The notes under the pieces are model-generated. The model saw only the letters and a program-made list of their open reading frames with translations. It searched no databases and was not told the origin of the DNA. Positions 8,724 through 17,680 of a stretch of 64,000 bases of DNA are shown here, piece after piece (within the stretch, counting starts at the first letter, position 1; each line of letters opens with the position of its first letter). The stretch is from Candidatus Methylobacter oryzae. GTDB taxonomy: Bacteria > Pseudomonadota > Gammaproteobacteria > Methylococcales > Methylomonadaceae. The stretch lies in assembly GCF_003994235.2 (NCBI RefSeq), contig NZ_RYFG02000112.1, positions 1 through 64,000 on the forward strand, given 5' to 3'. The translations under genes were made by a program, and so were the position numbers.

Positions 8724-11700
8724 ATGACAACTGATCGTAATCGAAGTAAAAGACAACGGACTTTTTTTAACCAATCCATTAGACAGCAATTAGCTTGGTC
8801 GTTTGGCAGTGTTGCGCTAATCATGATGATAGGATTGACCTGCCTGTTATTCGAACAGCAACGTGATTTTCTTTACAGCACTGCGATGCAACAAAGTAGG
8901 TCGTTGAGCACTTCGCTAGCCGGCAGCAGCGCGTCATGGGTTCTAGCGAACGATATTGCCGGTTTAAAGGAGGTTTTGCAGAGCTTTACAGGGCTACCCG
9001 ACCTCAAACGCGCCTATATTTTATCCTTGCACGGCGAAGTATTGAGTTCCACACGGCCTGAAGAAGCCGGGCTGTTCGTTACTGACTCGCAAAATCAAAA
9101 ACTGTTAAATTCTCCGCCAACGACTCAGGTATTGCTGGCCAATACGCGTCAAATTGATGTTGCCGCTCCGGTGATGGCCGGTCTACGGCATATAGGATGG
9201 GCACGAGTGGAAATGACTATGAACGGGGTCAACGCTAACCTACACTCGGTTGCGGTCATGGGCATAAATTTTATAATTTTTGCAGCCCTGACCGTGGTGA
9301 CTGCCGCAATACTGTTGGCTCGAAGACTGACAAGAAGATTGCATCACCTGATGCGGGTAGCCGCCAAGGTTGAGGGAGGAAATATCAATGTCCGGGCGGA
9401 TATTTCCGGCAATGATGAGGTTGGCGTACTGGCGCACGGTTTTAACCAAATGCTGGATGTCTTGTCCAATTCCGAACGTCAGCGTGAGCGAATTAATCAC
9501 TTATACGCCGCCTGGACCCAGAGCGCCGACGTTATCGTCCGCGAGTCGGACGAAGTTAAGTTGCTGAACGAGGTGTGCCGAATCATCGTCAATCATGTTG
9601 CCTTTAAGCTGGTCTGGGTCGGTATAACCGAACCGAATGGCTGGGTACGGGCAGTAGCTGCCAGCCATCCGGAATCTCCCTTTCTTAAAAGCCTCAAAGT
9701 CTCAATTGACGAGACATTGCCGGAAGGATGCGGGCCAATGGGAACCGCCATTCGGGAAGGCGCCCCTAAAATCTTCAATAACTTTCTCAATGATCCCAGT
9801 ACTCGGCCTTGGCAGCCCGTGGCAGCGACAGAAAACATTAATGCCTCGGCAGCGTTCCCGCTGATCCGCGCCGGCCGTTGCATCGGAGCTATCGCTGTAT
9901 ACGCCGATGAACAAGACTATTTTACTCCCGACCTGATTGACTTGATGCGTGGTCTAACCGACGACCTTTCTTATGCGCTGGACAACTTCGACCGCGAAAA
10001 ATTGCGGCTGAAAGCCGAGCATGAGCTGCGTATTGCGGCAGCGGCGTTTGAATCTCAGGAAGGCATACTGGTTACTGATGCCGATAATAATATCTTGCGC
10101 GTCAATAAATCGTTTACCGAACTGACCGGTTACAGCGCCGATGAAATTATCGGCAAACCCGCCGGCATACTCAAATCCGGCCGGCAGAACAGCGAGTTTT
10201 ATGCCCAGATGTGGAATAGCATCAATCGCGATAAATATTGGCAAGGTGAGATTTGGAATAAAAGGAAAAACGGCGATATTTATCCTGAGTGGTTATGCAT
10301 AACCGCTATTACCAATCCCGAAGGCGTAGTCGTCAACTATGTCGCCACTTTTACCGACATTAGTCAACGCAAGGCCGATGAACAGCGGATCAAAGACCTG
10401 GCTTACTACGATTCCCTGACCAAGCTTCCCAACCGGACGTTATTGTTTGACCGGCTCAATCTGGCGCTTAACGCCAGCCACCGTAACAAGACTCATGGCG
10501 CACTGATGTTCCTTGATCTTGATAACTTCAAAACGCTCAACGATACCTTGGGACATGATCGCGGCGATCAATTGCTGATTGAAGTCGGACGGCGGCTGCA
10601 AGGCTGCGTACGGGAAGTCGATACCGTCGCCAGACTGGGCGGCGATGAGTTCGTGGTTATGCTGGAGTGTTTGGACGAACAGGAAATTGAAGCCGCTGTC
10701 CAGGCCCACGCAGTTGCCGAAAAAATCCGCAGCAATCTGGCTGAATTCTATCTATTGAAAACCAATGCCGGTCACGCCAGCACCTTACCGTCTGCGACGC
10801 TCCCACCATCCATGGTGGCCGGTCAGGACGGTTCCCTACCGTCTGCGACGCTCCCACCATCCATGGCGGTCGGTCAGGACGGTTCCCTACCGTCCATGAC
10901 ACTCCCACCATCCATGGCGGTCGAAAATAAGGGGCAGTCTTTTATCGAACACTATTCGACGAGCAGTATCGGCTTTGTATTATTCCTGGGCCATGAAAGC
11001 AGCTGCGAAGAACTGCTTAAACGCGCCGATCTGGCCATGTATCAAGCCAAACAAGCAGGGCGAAACGTGATACGCGCGTTTATTCCTGAAATGCAGGAAG
11101 CTTTAAACCTGCGTGCCTCTTTGGAAAACGATCTACGCAATGCGCTGGACCGCAACGAATTGAGTTTACATTATCAGGTACAAGTCAATGCATCGGGACA
11201 ACCGGTTGGTGCGGAGGCGCTGATACGCTGGCATCAAGCCGAACGCGGCATCATTCCCCCAAGCGAATTTATTCCGCTCGCTGAAGAAACCGGCCTGATT
11301 CTGAGGATTGGACAGTGGATTTTGAAACAAGGCTGTAAAACGTTGGTCGAATGGGCCAAATATCCTGAAACCCGCAACCTGAAATTGGCGGTCAATATTA
11401 GCAGCCGTCAACTTAGCCAAACGGATTTTGTAGACCAGATACACGCAGTATTAGCGGAAACCGGCGCTAATCCGGCTCAGCTCAAATTGGAAATCACCGA
11501 ATCCGTAATTCTGGATAACGTCGAGGATACTATTGCTAAAATGCATGCTATCCGGGATTTGGGTATCAATTTTTCAATGGATGATTTCGGTACCGGCTAT
11601 TCCTCACTGTCTTATCTACAGAAATTACCACTGGAACAGCTGAAAATAGATCAATCGTTCATCAGGAATATGGCTTTTAACAGCCATGACTCAGCCATCA

Positions 11701-11897
11701 TACGAACCATTCTGGCGCTCGGAAAAAATCTGTCTCTTAACGTTATTGCCGAAGGCGTGGAATCGAAGATTCAGCACGAGTATTTAACGTCTTACGGATG
11801 TGAGGTATTCCAAGGTTATTTGTTTGGCAAACCGGTTCCTGCAAACGAATTCAAACAGAACCTGTTAGCTAATAAATTGGCCGACAAACTCCATTAA
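8724..11897 (+). CDS. HAMP-GAF-PAS-GGDEF-EAL cyclic-di-GMP protein
   Basis: A 1057-residue membrane protein. It has TM helices at about 28-48 and 177-198 around a periplasmic domain, HAMP (198-247), GAF (about 270-425), PAS (about 435-560), GGDEF (about 575-785) and EAL (about 800-1045). The GGDEF motif at 639-643 and the EAL motif at 831-833 (AEALIRW) are intact, so both cyclase and phosphodiesterase activity are possible. Residues 683-733, inside the GGDEF domain, are three tandem 17-residue copies of the family 2 repeat. They lie at the variable loop before the last strands (STSSIGFVLF) and should be tolerated there. The gene is probably co-transcribed with the PhnD-like protein, which may feed ligand state to its periplasmic domain. 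Confidence 0.93.
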   Translation: MTTDRNRSKRQRTFFNQSIRQQLAWSFGSVALIMMIGLTCLLFEQQRDFLYSTAMQQSRSLSTSLAGSSASWVLANDIAGLKEVLQSFTGLPDLKRAYILSLHGEVLSSTRPEEAGLFVTDSQNQKLLNSPPTTQVLLANTRQIDVAAPVMAGLRHIGWARVEMTMNGVNANLHSVAVMGINFIIFAALTVVTAAILLARRLTRRLHHLMRVAAKVEGGNINVRADISGNDEVGVLAHGFNQMLDVLSNSERQRERINHLYAAWTQSADVIVRESDEVKLLNEVCRIIVNHVAFKLVWVGITEPNGWVRAVAASHPESPFLKSLKVSIDETLPEGCGPMGTAIREGAPKIFNNFLNDPSTRPWQPVAATENINASAAFPLIRAGRCIGAIAVYADEQDYFTPDLIDLMRGLTDDLSYALDNFDREKLRLKAEHELRIAAAAFESQEGILVTDADNNILRVNKSFTELTGYSADEIIGKPAGILKSGRQNSEFYAQMWNSINRDKYWQGEIWNKRKNGDIYPEWLCITAITNPEGVVVNYVATFTDISQRKADEQRIKDLAYYDSLTKLPNRTLLFDRLNLALNASHRNKTHGALMFLDLDNFKTLNDTLGHDRGDQLLIEVGRRLQGCVREVDTVARLGGDEFVVMLECLDEQEIEAAVQAHAVAEKIRSNLAEFYLLKTNAGHASTLPSATLPPSMVAGQDGSLPSATLPPSMAVGQDGSLPSMTLPPSMAVENKGQSFIEHYSTSSIGFVLFLGHESSCEELLKRADLAMYQAKQAGRNVIRAFIPEMQEALNLRASLENDLRNALDRNELSLHYQVQVNASGQPVGAEALIRWHQAERGIIPPSEFIPLAEETGLILRIGQWILKQGCKTLVEWAKYPETRNLKLAVNISSRQLSQTDFVDQIHAVLAETGANPAQLKLEITESVILDNVEDTIAKMHAIRDLGINFSMDDFGTGYSSLSYLQKLPLEQLKIDQSFIRNMAFNSHDSAIIRTILALGKNLSLNVIAEGVESKIQHEYLTSYGCEVFQGYLFGKPVPANEFKQNLLANKLADKLH
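10770..10922 (+). repeat. family 2 repeat, three tandem 51-bp units in frame
   Basis: The units start at 10770, 10821 and 10872, each 51 bp (17 codons), and encode variants of GQDGSLPSATLPPSMAV. The first unit is diverged in its first five codons. They lie wholly within the GGDEF coding sequence without a frame change. The same peptide ends HoxF, and a longer form sits in MurE and the DolP-like protein. Confidence 0.92.
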
Positions 11898-11985
11898 CAT
11901 ACCTCTCAAAATAGATGCTTTAGTGAGCCATCTCACTCCCTTTTTCCTGTAATTCTTTTCTAGCCAATACAAGGAAGATTTTATT

Positions 11986-13098
11986 TTGCTGTTCAACGCG
12001 CTGTTTATTGCCCTGTTGCTGACTTGCCAGTCTTATGCTTATGCCGGCAACACAGACTCTCCCTATTTCAAAGGCGGCAAGATTGACGCATTCTACGACC
12101 GTAAGGATAACGGCGACTTCCAGATCAACAGCATTTTATGGACTCCGGTTTTTAAAGGCGGCCACGGCGTACAAATATCCGAAACAGGCGGGCAAGATAT
12201 TAATTACTTTGGCGGTTTTGCCCGCCCATTGTTGGCGCGTCCCGATCTTGGCGATCTAATTCTTGGCGCTCAGGAAGTGCTTCAAGGCGATAGCAAACAA
12301 ACCGAAGTACAAGGCGAATACCGCTTGCCGTCCGGATTGGGTTTTGGCGGCGGTTTCGTCGACAGGAATCTCAGCGACCAAGATATTAAATTCGCCAAGA
12401 TTTCCTACCGGAACGAGTGGCAATCCGTTAAATACATCGTATCCACACAATGGCAAAGCTTTCAAGGACAAGACTACCCCGGCGGCTACATCGCCCTGTT
12501 CAATAAACAATTGATGGGCACCTGGGGTAGCGATGGCGAACAATGGCGCAGTACTTTCGGTTATGTTGCGCCCGACCAAGGCTCCAATAAATTGCGCCCG
12601 GCACTTGAGGTATTTTATGTCGATAACACGATCGGCCAAATCAACGGCTCAAAAGATTTAATGGTGACCGGCAGTTTGAGCTTTCGTAAAGGTTTTTTAG
12701 GGCATGAATCCCGGCTAGGGCGCGCCATGGGGCCGACCGGCGTAGAATTCTCCAATCCGCTAGGTTATCTGAACCCAAACTTCAACCGCCGTTTGACTGC
12801 GTGGGAAGTCGGAGAATTGCTCAACTTCCGTTTTATTCACAAAACTTTACCCAATGCCGGCCGTGAAGAAACACTGGAAACAGCCGTTTATCCCGGCCAA
12901 TTGCTCGGAATCGACAGCTTGGTCAGCGCCGTGTTTGTCGGAGTCGGCGTAACCAGTCCGAATCCGGGGCAAAATGGCGTCAGCGGCTTGCTGGGTTATC
13001 ACAAACGTATCGAGAACATTGAATCGAGCGTTAGGGTGCAACACGACTTTGACCGTGATGATACCTCGCTCTTTTTCAGCTTGATTCACTGGCTGTAA
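11986..13098 (+). CDS. exported beta-rich outer-membrane-like protein
   Basis: A 370-residue protein that I do not recognise. It has a signal peptide ending near YAYA (residue about 20). It is then rich in alternating aromatic/hydrophobic strands with Gly/Asn turns, and ends in a strand with terminal residues SLIHWL, as expected of an outer-membrane barrel. The start is TTG at 11986, supported by AAGGAAG at 11971-11977. It follows the PhnD/GGDEF-EAL pair by 88 bp on the same strand; whether it belongs to that operon is unclear. Confidence 0.6.
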   Translation: MLFNALFIALLLTCQSYAYAGNTDSPYFKGGKIDAFYDRKDNGDFQINSILWTPVFKGGHGVQISETGGQDINYFGGFARPLLARPDLGDLILGAQEVLQGDSKQTEVQGEYRLPSGLGFGGGFVDRNLSDQDIKFAKISYRNEWQSVKYIVSTQWQSFQGQDYPGGYIALFNKQLMGTWGSDGEQWRSTFGYVAPDQGSNKLRPALEVFYVDNTIGQINGSKDLMVTGSLSFRKGFLGHESRLGRAMGPTGVEFSNPLGYLNPNFNRRLTAWEVGELLNFRFIHKTLPNAGREETLETAVYPGQLLGIDSLVSAVFVGVGVTSPNPGQNGVSGLLGYHKRIENIESSVRVQHDFDRDDTSLFFSLIHWL

Positions 13099-13323
13099 TT
13101 TACATTGACGAACGGCTTTGCCGTAAAAAATGAATCTTGCCCGGCGCTAAATCTCTGCCCGGACTGTTTTTATAGGTGTTACAACTTATTGAAGTGTAAG
13201 CGGATAAACCTAAAATGACCGGTGTTGTTTATTTATCCGTCAATAATAAATCTTTTGCTTCTGCATAACTCCGATCTTACATACAATTGACTTCCGTTCA
13301 ACTCAACTACAAAGGTAATGCCA

Positions 13324-13668
13324 ATGAAACACTTATATAAATCAACTGCCGTACTATTACTGTTGTTGCCTATAAGCATGACCAGTTTTGCTGCTGAACC
13401 GCAAAAAGCCGAAGAGCCAATGAAAGAAATGGGCATGAGTCAAGGCATGGGCATGATGGGCGGCATGACCGAAGAACAAAAAAACGAACATCTGCGCTCG
13501 ATGCAGGAACACATGTTGACGATGCATGACCTATCCAATCAAATTCTGTCAGAGAAAGACCCCGCCAAAAAAGAAGCGTTAAAAAAACAACAACTGGACT
13601 TGATGAAAGCTCATCACGCCCAAATGATGCAGCATCGCCAACATAAGATGCAAGAACATAAAAAGTAA
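13324..13668 (+). CDS. small Met/His-rich exported protein
   Basis: A protein of about 114 residues. It has a signal peptide (KSTAVLLLLLPISMTSFA) and a mature part very rich in Met, His, Gln and Lys (MGMSQGMGMMGGM, then HHAQMMQHRQHKMQEHKK). Such composition is seen in periplasmic copper-handling or CpxP-like small proteins, but no family motif is clear. The ATG at 13324 is preferred over 13318 because AAAGG at about 13309 is then at normal distance. It is a single gene, followed by stem-loops. Confidence 0.65.
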   Translation: MKHLYKSTAVLLLLLPISMTSFAAEPQKAEEPMKEMGMSQGMGMMGGMTEEQKNEHLRSMQEHMLTMHDLSNQILSEKDPAKKEALKKQQLDLMKAHHAQMMQHRQHKMQEHKK

Positions 13669-14151
13669 GCATATCTTCGAAAACTAGAGCTTTCGAAGCA
13701 AGACGAAAAAACTTTATCTAATTAACTCGTCCCCAGACCTTCTGCCTGCGGACGAGTTAACCGCCCCCTAAAACTGTTATTGCCCCGCTGCAAACTTAGT
13801 CTGCTTTCTGACTGCTTACGCAATAAGCCCATCATAATTCTCCATAACGTTCAGCCTATGACAGCAGTGTTATCCGTTTCGGGATGATTTTAGACATTAG
13901 CCGAACGATCGGCATTTTTTAGTCTCTTTTGATATTTAATTTCTGAATTTTCTAATCGGCCTGATCAATAATTCGGCTGAAATCAAGAATTGTCAAAGAC
14001 GCTAAGCACTTATACTCATTGTAATCATCAGCAATCTATTGAATAGTAATCAGCACTTGAGTCGCATCTAAACTAAAGGAAAAACGCACTGTTAAGTACG
14101 ATATTCAACCTCGTTACAGCCACATAGAATTAGGTAAACCTTCTTAAGACA
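13669..14151. other. intergenic region with two stem-loops
   Basis: A 483-bp gap. The arms TTCGAAA and TTTCGAA (about 13676-13698) form a stem-loop right after the Met/His-rich gene, followed by a short A/T run that may terminate it. Arms TTAACTCGTCC (13722-13732) and GGACGAGTTAA (13750-13760) form a second, perfect 11-bp stem without a T run. From 13770 to 14150 no gene or clear signal is seen. Confidence 0.6.
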
Positions 14152-15120
14152 ATGAAAAGGAACATGATGAAAACATTTGCCATACCGGTCTTAGTCAGCA
14201 TCCTATTTGTTGCGCAGACTGTATACGCAGATCATGAGCGCTTGTTTTTTGTGAATATTGTCTCTGCAGACGGTTTTATAGAACGCCTGAACCCTAACGG
14301 TGCTGAACTTAAATCACTGCTATCAACTGGAGATGGCGCTCGCGGCATTGCGGTTGATCCTGTTAACGGGGAAATCTTTTGGTCCGACGTGAAGCGCCGC
14401 GTAATCAGCAAAATCAACTTTAATGGCAAGAATCAAAAAGATATTGTGACGACAAAGCTGGATTTTCCTGCCGATGTGGATATCGAGAATGGAAAGATTT
14501 ATTGGAGCGATCAATCCAAAAATCAAATTGGGCGGGCCAATTTAGACGGCACAAATCGCGTATTTATTGTTCCCCTGCCTTGCTCTTTAAATGTTGGTTT
14601 TTTTTGTACTGCTGGCGGCAACCTCGCAATCGACTCTGTAAAAAAAAAGTTATATTGGACGACTGCATACTGTTCGGATAACTCTTGTTCAACGCCTTCA
14701 AGCTACCTCGGAGATATAGTCAGGTCCGGTCTGGACGGCTCAAATATTAAAATCGTAGTCACAGCGGTGGGCCGCCCCTCGTCGATACAAATCGACCCGG
14801 TTGAAAAGAAGATCTATTGGACTGATTACGTAAACGATGTTGTTCGCCGATGCAACTTAGATGGTACTGAGGTTGAGGACTTATTTGCTGTCGGAAAAAA
14901 CAATAACCCGAACAGCTTAGCTCTAGACCTGAAAAATGGTTATGTCTATTGGGATCAAGATGGCGATATTCCAAACCGGTCTTGTCTGAAACGCATGCGT
15001 TTAAATGGTAAAGATCCAGAAACCATAAGATGCGGTTTCGGCAACTTAGCGGATATTGAATTTGTACAGTTCCATAACCAACGACCGGATGACTCTGAAC
15101 AAGCCGACACCATACACTAA
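14152..15120 (+). CDS. secreted YWTD beta-propeller protein
   Basis: A 322-residue exported protein. A signal peptide ends near VYA. The body contains repeated YWTD-type motifs (IFWSD, IYWSD, LYWTT, IYWTDY, VYWDQ), spaced about 40-50 residues, with DLDGTN/NLDGT turns, as in six-bladed LDL-receptor-like propellers. The function is unknown; such folds mediate protein or ligand binding. The ATG at 14164 has a better ribosome site (AAAGG at 14156-14160) and may be the true start. A short Gln-rich exported protein follows 31 bp on. Confidence 0.75.
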   Translation: MKRNMMKTFAIPVLVSILFVAQTVYADHERLFFVNIVSADGFIERLNPNGAELKSLLSTGDGARGIAVDPVNGEIFWSDVKRRVISKINFNGKNQKDIVTTKLDFPADVDIENGKIYWSDQSKNQIGRANLDGTNRVFIVPLPCSLNVGFFCTAGGNLAIDSVKKKLYWTTAYCSDNSCSTPSSYLGDIVRSGLDGSNIKIVVTAVGRPSSIQIDPVEKKIYWTDYVNDVVRRCNLDGTEVEDLFAVGKNNNPNSLALDLKNGYVYWDQDGDIPNRSCLKRMRLNGKDPETIRCGFGNLADIEFVQFHNQRPDDSEQADTIH

Positions 15121-15151
15121 AGCGAGCGATTTCCGAGATAGGACCTGAAAT

Positions 15152-15418
15152 ATGAAATATCTACTTGCAGCATTACTTCTATCGATATCTCCAGTCATTA
15201 TGGCTGACCTTACGTACATGAGTCAGCAAATGACTGAAATGAGAGAGTTTCATCAACAACAAATGTTGAAATGGCAGCAACAGCAACAAGAAGCCACCAG
15301 GAATTACCTGCAACAGCAGCAAGAGCCAAAACGACGCGTGCAGCGTGAAAGACAACCCAAACAAGAGAGCTTTACGAATCCTTTAGAGATGATTAATACA
15401 AAAGATAGGACTCGCTGA
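15152..15418 (+). CDS. small exported Gln-rich protein
   Basis: An 88-residue protein of unknown function. It has a signal peptide (LLAALLLSISPVIMA) and a mature region dominated by Gln, Met, Arg and Lys (HQQQMLKWQQQQQEATRN), likely helical and basic. It is close behind the YWTD gene and may be co-transcribed. No homologous family is recognised. Confidence 0.55.
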   Translation: MKYLLAALLLSISPVIMADLTYMSQQMTEMREFHQQQMLKWQQQQQEATRNYLQQQQEPKRRVQRERQPKQESFTNPLEMINTKDRTR

Positions 15419-15444
15419 CAGCGGTAAAAAACATAGTCATAGGT

Positions 15445-15993
15445 TTAACTCGTGGCCGCCTCTTTCCATACTCCGGCCTCGGACTGGTTTAAATCAGCCC
15501 GAAGCAGACTGTCATGTAGACGTGCTTGTTTCAACCAAAAATCAAGATCGGGATTATCTAAAAGCCGCTCTGCAAATAAACACGCCTCAGCTAAATTAGT
15601 TTCGGCATTGGCGCTTAAGCCTTCCCCTAATTCAAATTTATCGCCTTTGATGCTCAACAGGAAACACGGCGGCGGCATTTGCTTCTTTATCGATTGATAC
15701 ACCTCTAAAACCGCCGCCGGGCTCATCGCGTGCGTGGTATAGCTTTTATCCCTGGCGGGTTCCAATACGGTAAAATCAAACGCCTCGGTGCCGGCTACCG
15801 AAGCATCGACAAACAGCACCAAGCGCCTGTTTTCCAAATCCAGCGCGTGTTCGATTTGTAACTGGAAATCGGACAATATTTCGATTGAATCCAAGCTGCA
15901 ATGGCTTTCCACATGCTCCAGCAGCAAGGGCCCCAACGCATCGTCGCCGCGACTGAGGTTGCCATAGCCGAACAGCAAAACCGGTTTAGGCAT
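15445..15993 (-). CDS. hoxW: hydrogenase maturation protease HoxW
   Basis: A 182-residue aspartic-type endopeptidase of the HybD/HycI/HoxW family. It opens with LLFGYGNLSRGDDALGP and has LVLFVDASV and a family-typical YTTHAMSPAAVL. It removes the C-terminal extension of HoxH after nickel insertion. The ATG at 15993 overlaps the hoxH stop by 8 bp and is preferred to a TTG at 16005. It is the last gene of the hox operon. Confidence 0.9.
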   Translation of the reverse strand: MPKPVLLFGYGNLSRGDDALGPLLLEHVESHCSLDSIEILSDFQLQIEHALDLENRRLVLFVDASVAGTEAFDFTVLEPARDKSYTTHAMSPAAVLEVYQSIKKQMPPPCFLLSIKGDKFELGEGLSANAETNLAEACLFAERLLDNPDLDFWLKQARLHDSLLRADLNQSEAGVWKEAATS

Positions 15994-17485
15994 TTTCCCG
16001 CTCAATTTGACCGTCGCTGTGCTTGACCAGTTTATCGATCAGCTTGCCATCGGCATCGACCAATTCAAGCTGCAACGGCATTTTGCCTACCGCATGGGTC
16101 GCACAAGACAAACAAGGATCGTAAGCGCGAATAGCCACTTCCAGGTTATTCAGCAAAGGTTCTGTCAATTCACGTCCGGATAGATATTCCGCCGCCACTT
16201 GCCGTACCGATTCGTTCATCGCCATATTATTACTGGTGGTTGAGACGATTAAGTTAGCCTTTGTTACGATATCGTTTTCATCGACTTGGTAATGATGGAA
16301 CAAGGTACCGCGCGGCGCTTCGATTACACCGACGCCTTCATAACGTTTCTCGCCTTGCGCAACCAAATTATGGCCCATGATGTCCGGGTCATTGAGCAAT
16401 TGTTTAATACTTTCGGCGCAATGCAGGACCTCGATCAAACGCGCCCAGTGGAATGCCAATGTGCTGTGTACCATCGCTTCGTTACTGTGCGCTTTAAACT
16501 CGACACGCGCGGCTTCCGCCAGCGGTGTGTCAATGTAATCGCAGTTATTGACCCGCGCCAAAGGTCCAACCCGGTACCAGCCTTGCTCCTGCCCCAACGA
16601 CAGCAGATAAGGAAACTTCATGTAAGTCCAGGAGCGAACTTCTTCATGGATATAATTGTTATATTCGCAATAATCGATATGATCCATGATGGTTTCGCCA
16701 TGAGCATTTTTGGCACGGATACCGCCGTGATAAAGCTCCAAGGCGCCGTCCGCTTTAGTCAAGCCCAGATAATTGCTGCGTATCGTCGCAAATTCATCGT
16801 AATACGGCAGATTGGAGCAATGCACTTTTTTGATCAATGCAACCGAGCCCGCAGCCCAATCGATCATTTGATCGATGTCTTCGAGCAGATAGTCGCGTTC
16901 GGCTTTGCTGAGCGACTTATTCATGCCGCCGGGAATCGCTCCGGTACCGTGCACGCGTTTACCCGACACCATACGAATCACTTCCTGTCCGTATTTGCGC
17001 AGCTTTACACCTTGTACGCCGATGTCCGGATATTCGCCCAATACTGCCACAATCGAACGCTTGCTGATGTCGCTTTCAAAACCGAACAGTAGATCAGGGC
17101 TGGATAAATGGAAAAAATGCAGGGCATGGGATTGCATCACTTGCCCAAAATGCAATAAGCGTCTTAATTTATCGGCCGAAACCGGCAGGTGAGCAGGATC
17201 GATGCCGACCAGTTGATCGATGGCTTTGGCGGCGGCCAAATGATGGCTGACCGGACAGATACCGCATAAACGCTGAACTAAAACCGGCAATTCCCAATAA
17301 GGCCGACCTTGGATGAATCGTTCAAAACCGCGAAATTCAACGATATGTAGCCGGGCTTGCTGAACTTTATTATCTTCGTCCAATAATAAAGTGACTTTAC
17401 CGTGCCCTTCAACGCGCGAGACCGGATCGACAACAACGCGTTTTAAACTGTCCCGGTTTTCAGCTGTTTCTAGATGTTCGTACAT
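15986..17485 (-). CDS. hoxH: bidirectional [NiFe] hydrogenase large subunit HoxH
   Basis: A 499-residue catalytic subunit of the cytoplasmic NAD-linked hydrogenase. The proximal nickel ligands are in RLCGICPVSHH (Cys74 and Cys77). The distal pair is in DPCLSCATH (Cys458 and Cys461), ending at His464. The 35 residues after His464 form the cleavable extension (AVGKMPLQLELV onwards) expected to be removed by HoxW, whose gene overlaps the end. All four cysteines are present, so the enzyme should be active. A 195-bp spacer separates it from hoxY, unusual for this otherwise overlapping operon. Confidence 0.97.
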   Translation of the reverse strand: MYEHLETAENRDSLKRVVVDPVSRVEGHGKVTLLLDEDNKVQQARLHIVEFRGFERFIQGRPYWELPVLVQRLCGICPVSHHLAAAKAIDQLVGIDPAHLPVSADKLRRLLHFGQVMQSHALHFFHLSSPDLLFGFESDISKRSIVAVLGEYPDIGVQGVKLRKYGQEVIRMVSGKRVHGTGAIPGGMNKSLSKAERDYLLEDIDQMIDWAAGSVALIKKVHCSNLPYYDEFATIRSNYLGLTKADGALELYHGGIRAKNAHGETIMDHIDYCEYNNYIHEEVRSWTYMKFPYLLSLGQEQGWYRVGPLARVNNCDYIDTPLAEAARVEFKAHSNEAMVHSTLAFHWARLIEVLHCAESIKQLLNDPDIMGHNLVAQGEKRYEGVGVIEAPRGTLFHHYQVDENDIVTKANLIVSTTSNNMAMNESVRQVAAEYLSGRELTEPLLNNLEVAIRAYDPCLSCATHAVGKMPLQLELVDADGKLIDKLVKHSDGQIERENA

Positions 17486-17539
17486 AATAATTCTCGTATT
17501 AATTATTAGATGTTGGTTTCCAATTGAACACGAATGCCA

Positions 17540-17640
17540 AAAGTAGGCGCCTCTGATTAGGCGGATTTAAACGGATTTTTTACCAGCGTAGAATCGTTTA
17601 ATCCGTGGTATCCGCGTTCTATTTTTCCAGTTAGCAATTG
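17540..17640. repeat. possible dispersed repeat between hoxH and hoxY
   Basis: The spacer 17486-17680 contains related strings (GGATTTAAACGGATTTTTT and TCGTTTAATCCGTGG) that resemble the 'ATCCGTTTAATCCGTGG' type of dispersed intergenic sequence found in many proteobacteria. There is only one copy in the window, so the call rests on memory of such sequences. Confidence 0.35.
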
Positions 17641-17680
17641 GCAGTGTGCATGACCTTCGCCTTATTTGACAAAACGCCAC

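Noticed and set aside
10770-10922. Regular direct repeats, possible CRISPR
   Set aside because: Units are contiguous 51-bp codon repeats with no spacers and lie in an open frame.
13722-13760. Perfect 11-bp stem as a terminator
   Set aside because: No T run on either strand and 54 bp from the preceding gene; kept only as an unexplained stem-loop.
16286-17092. A long plus-strand open frame opposite hoxH
   Set aside because: Antisense shadow of a well-supported gene.
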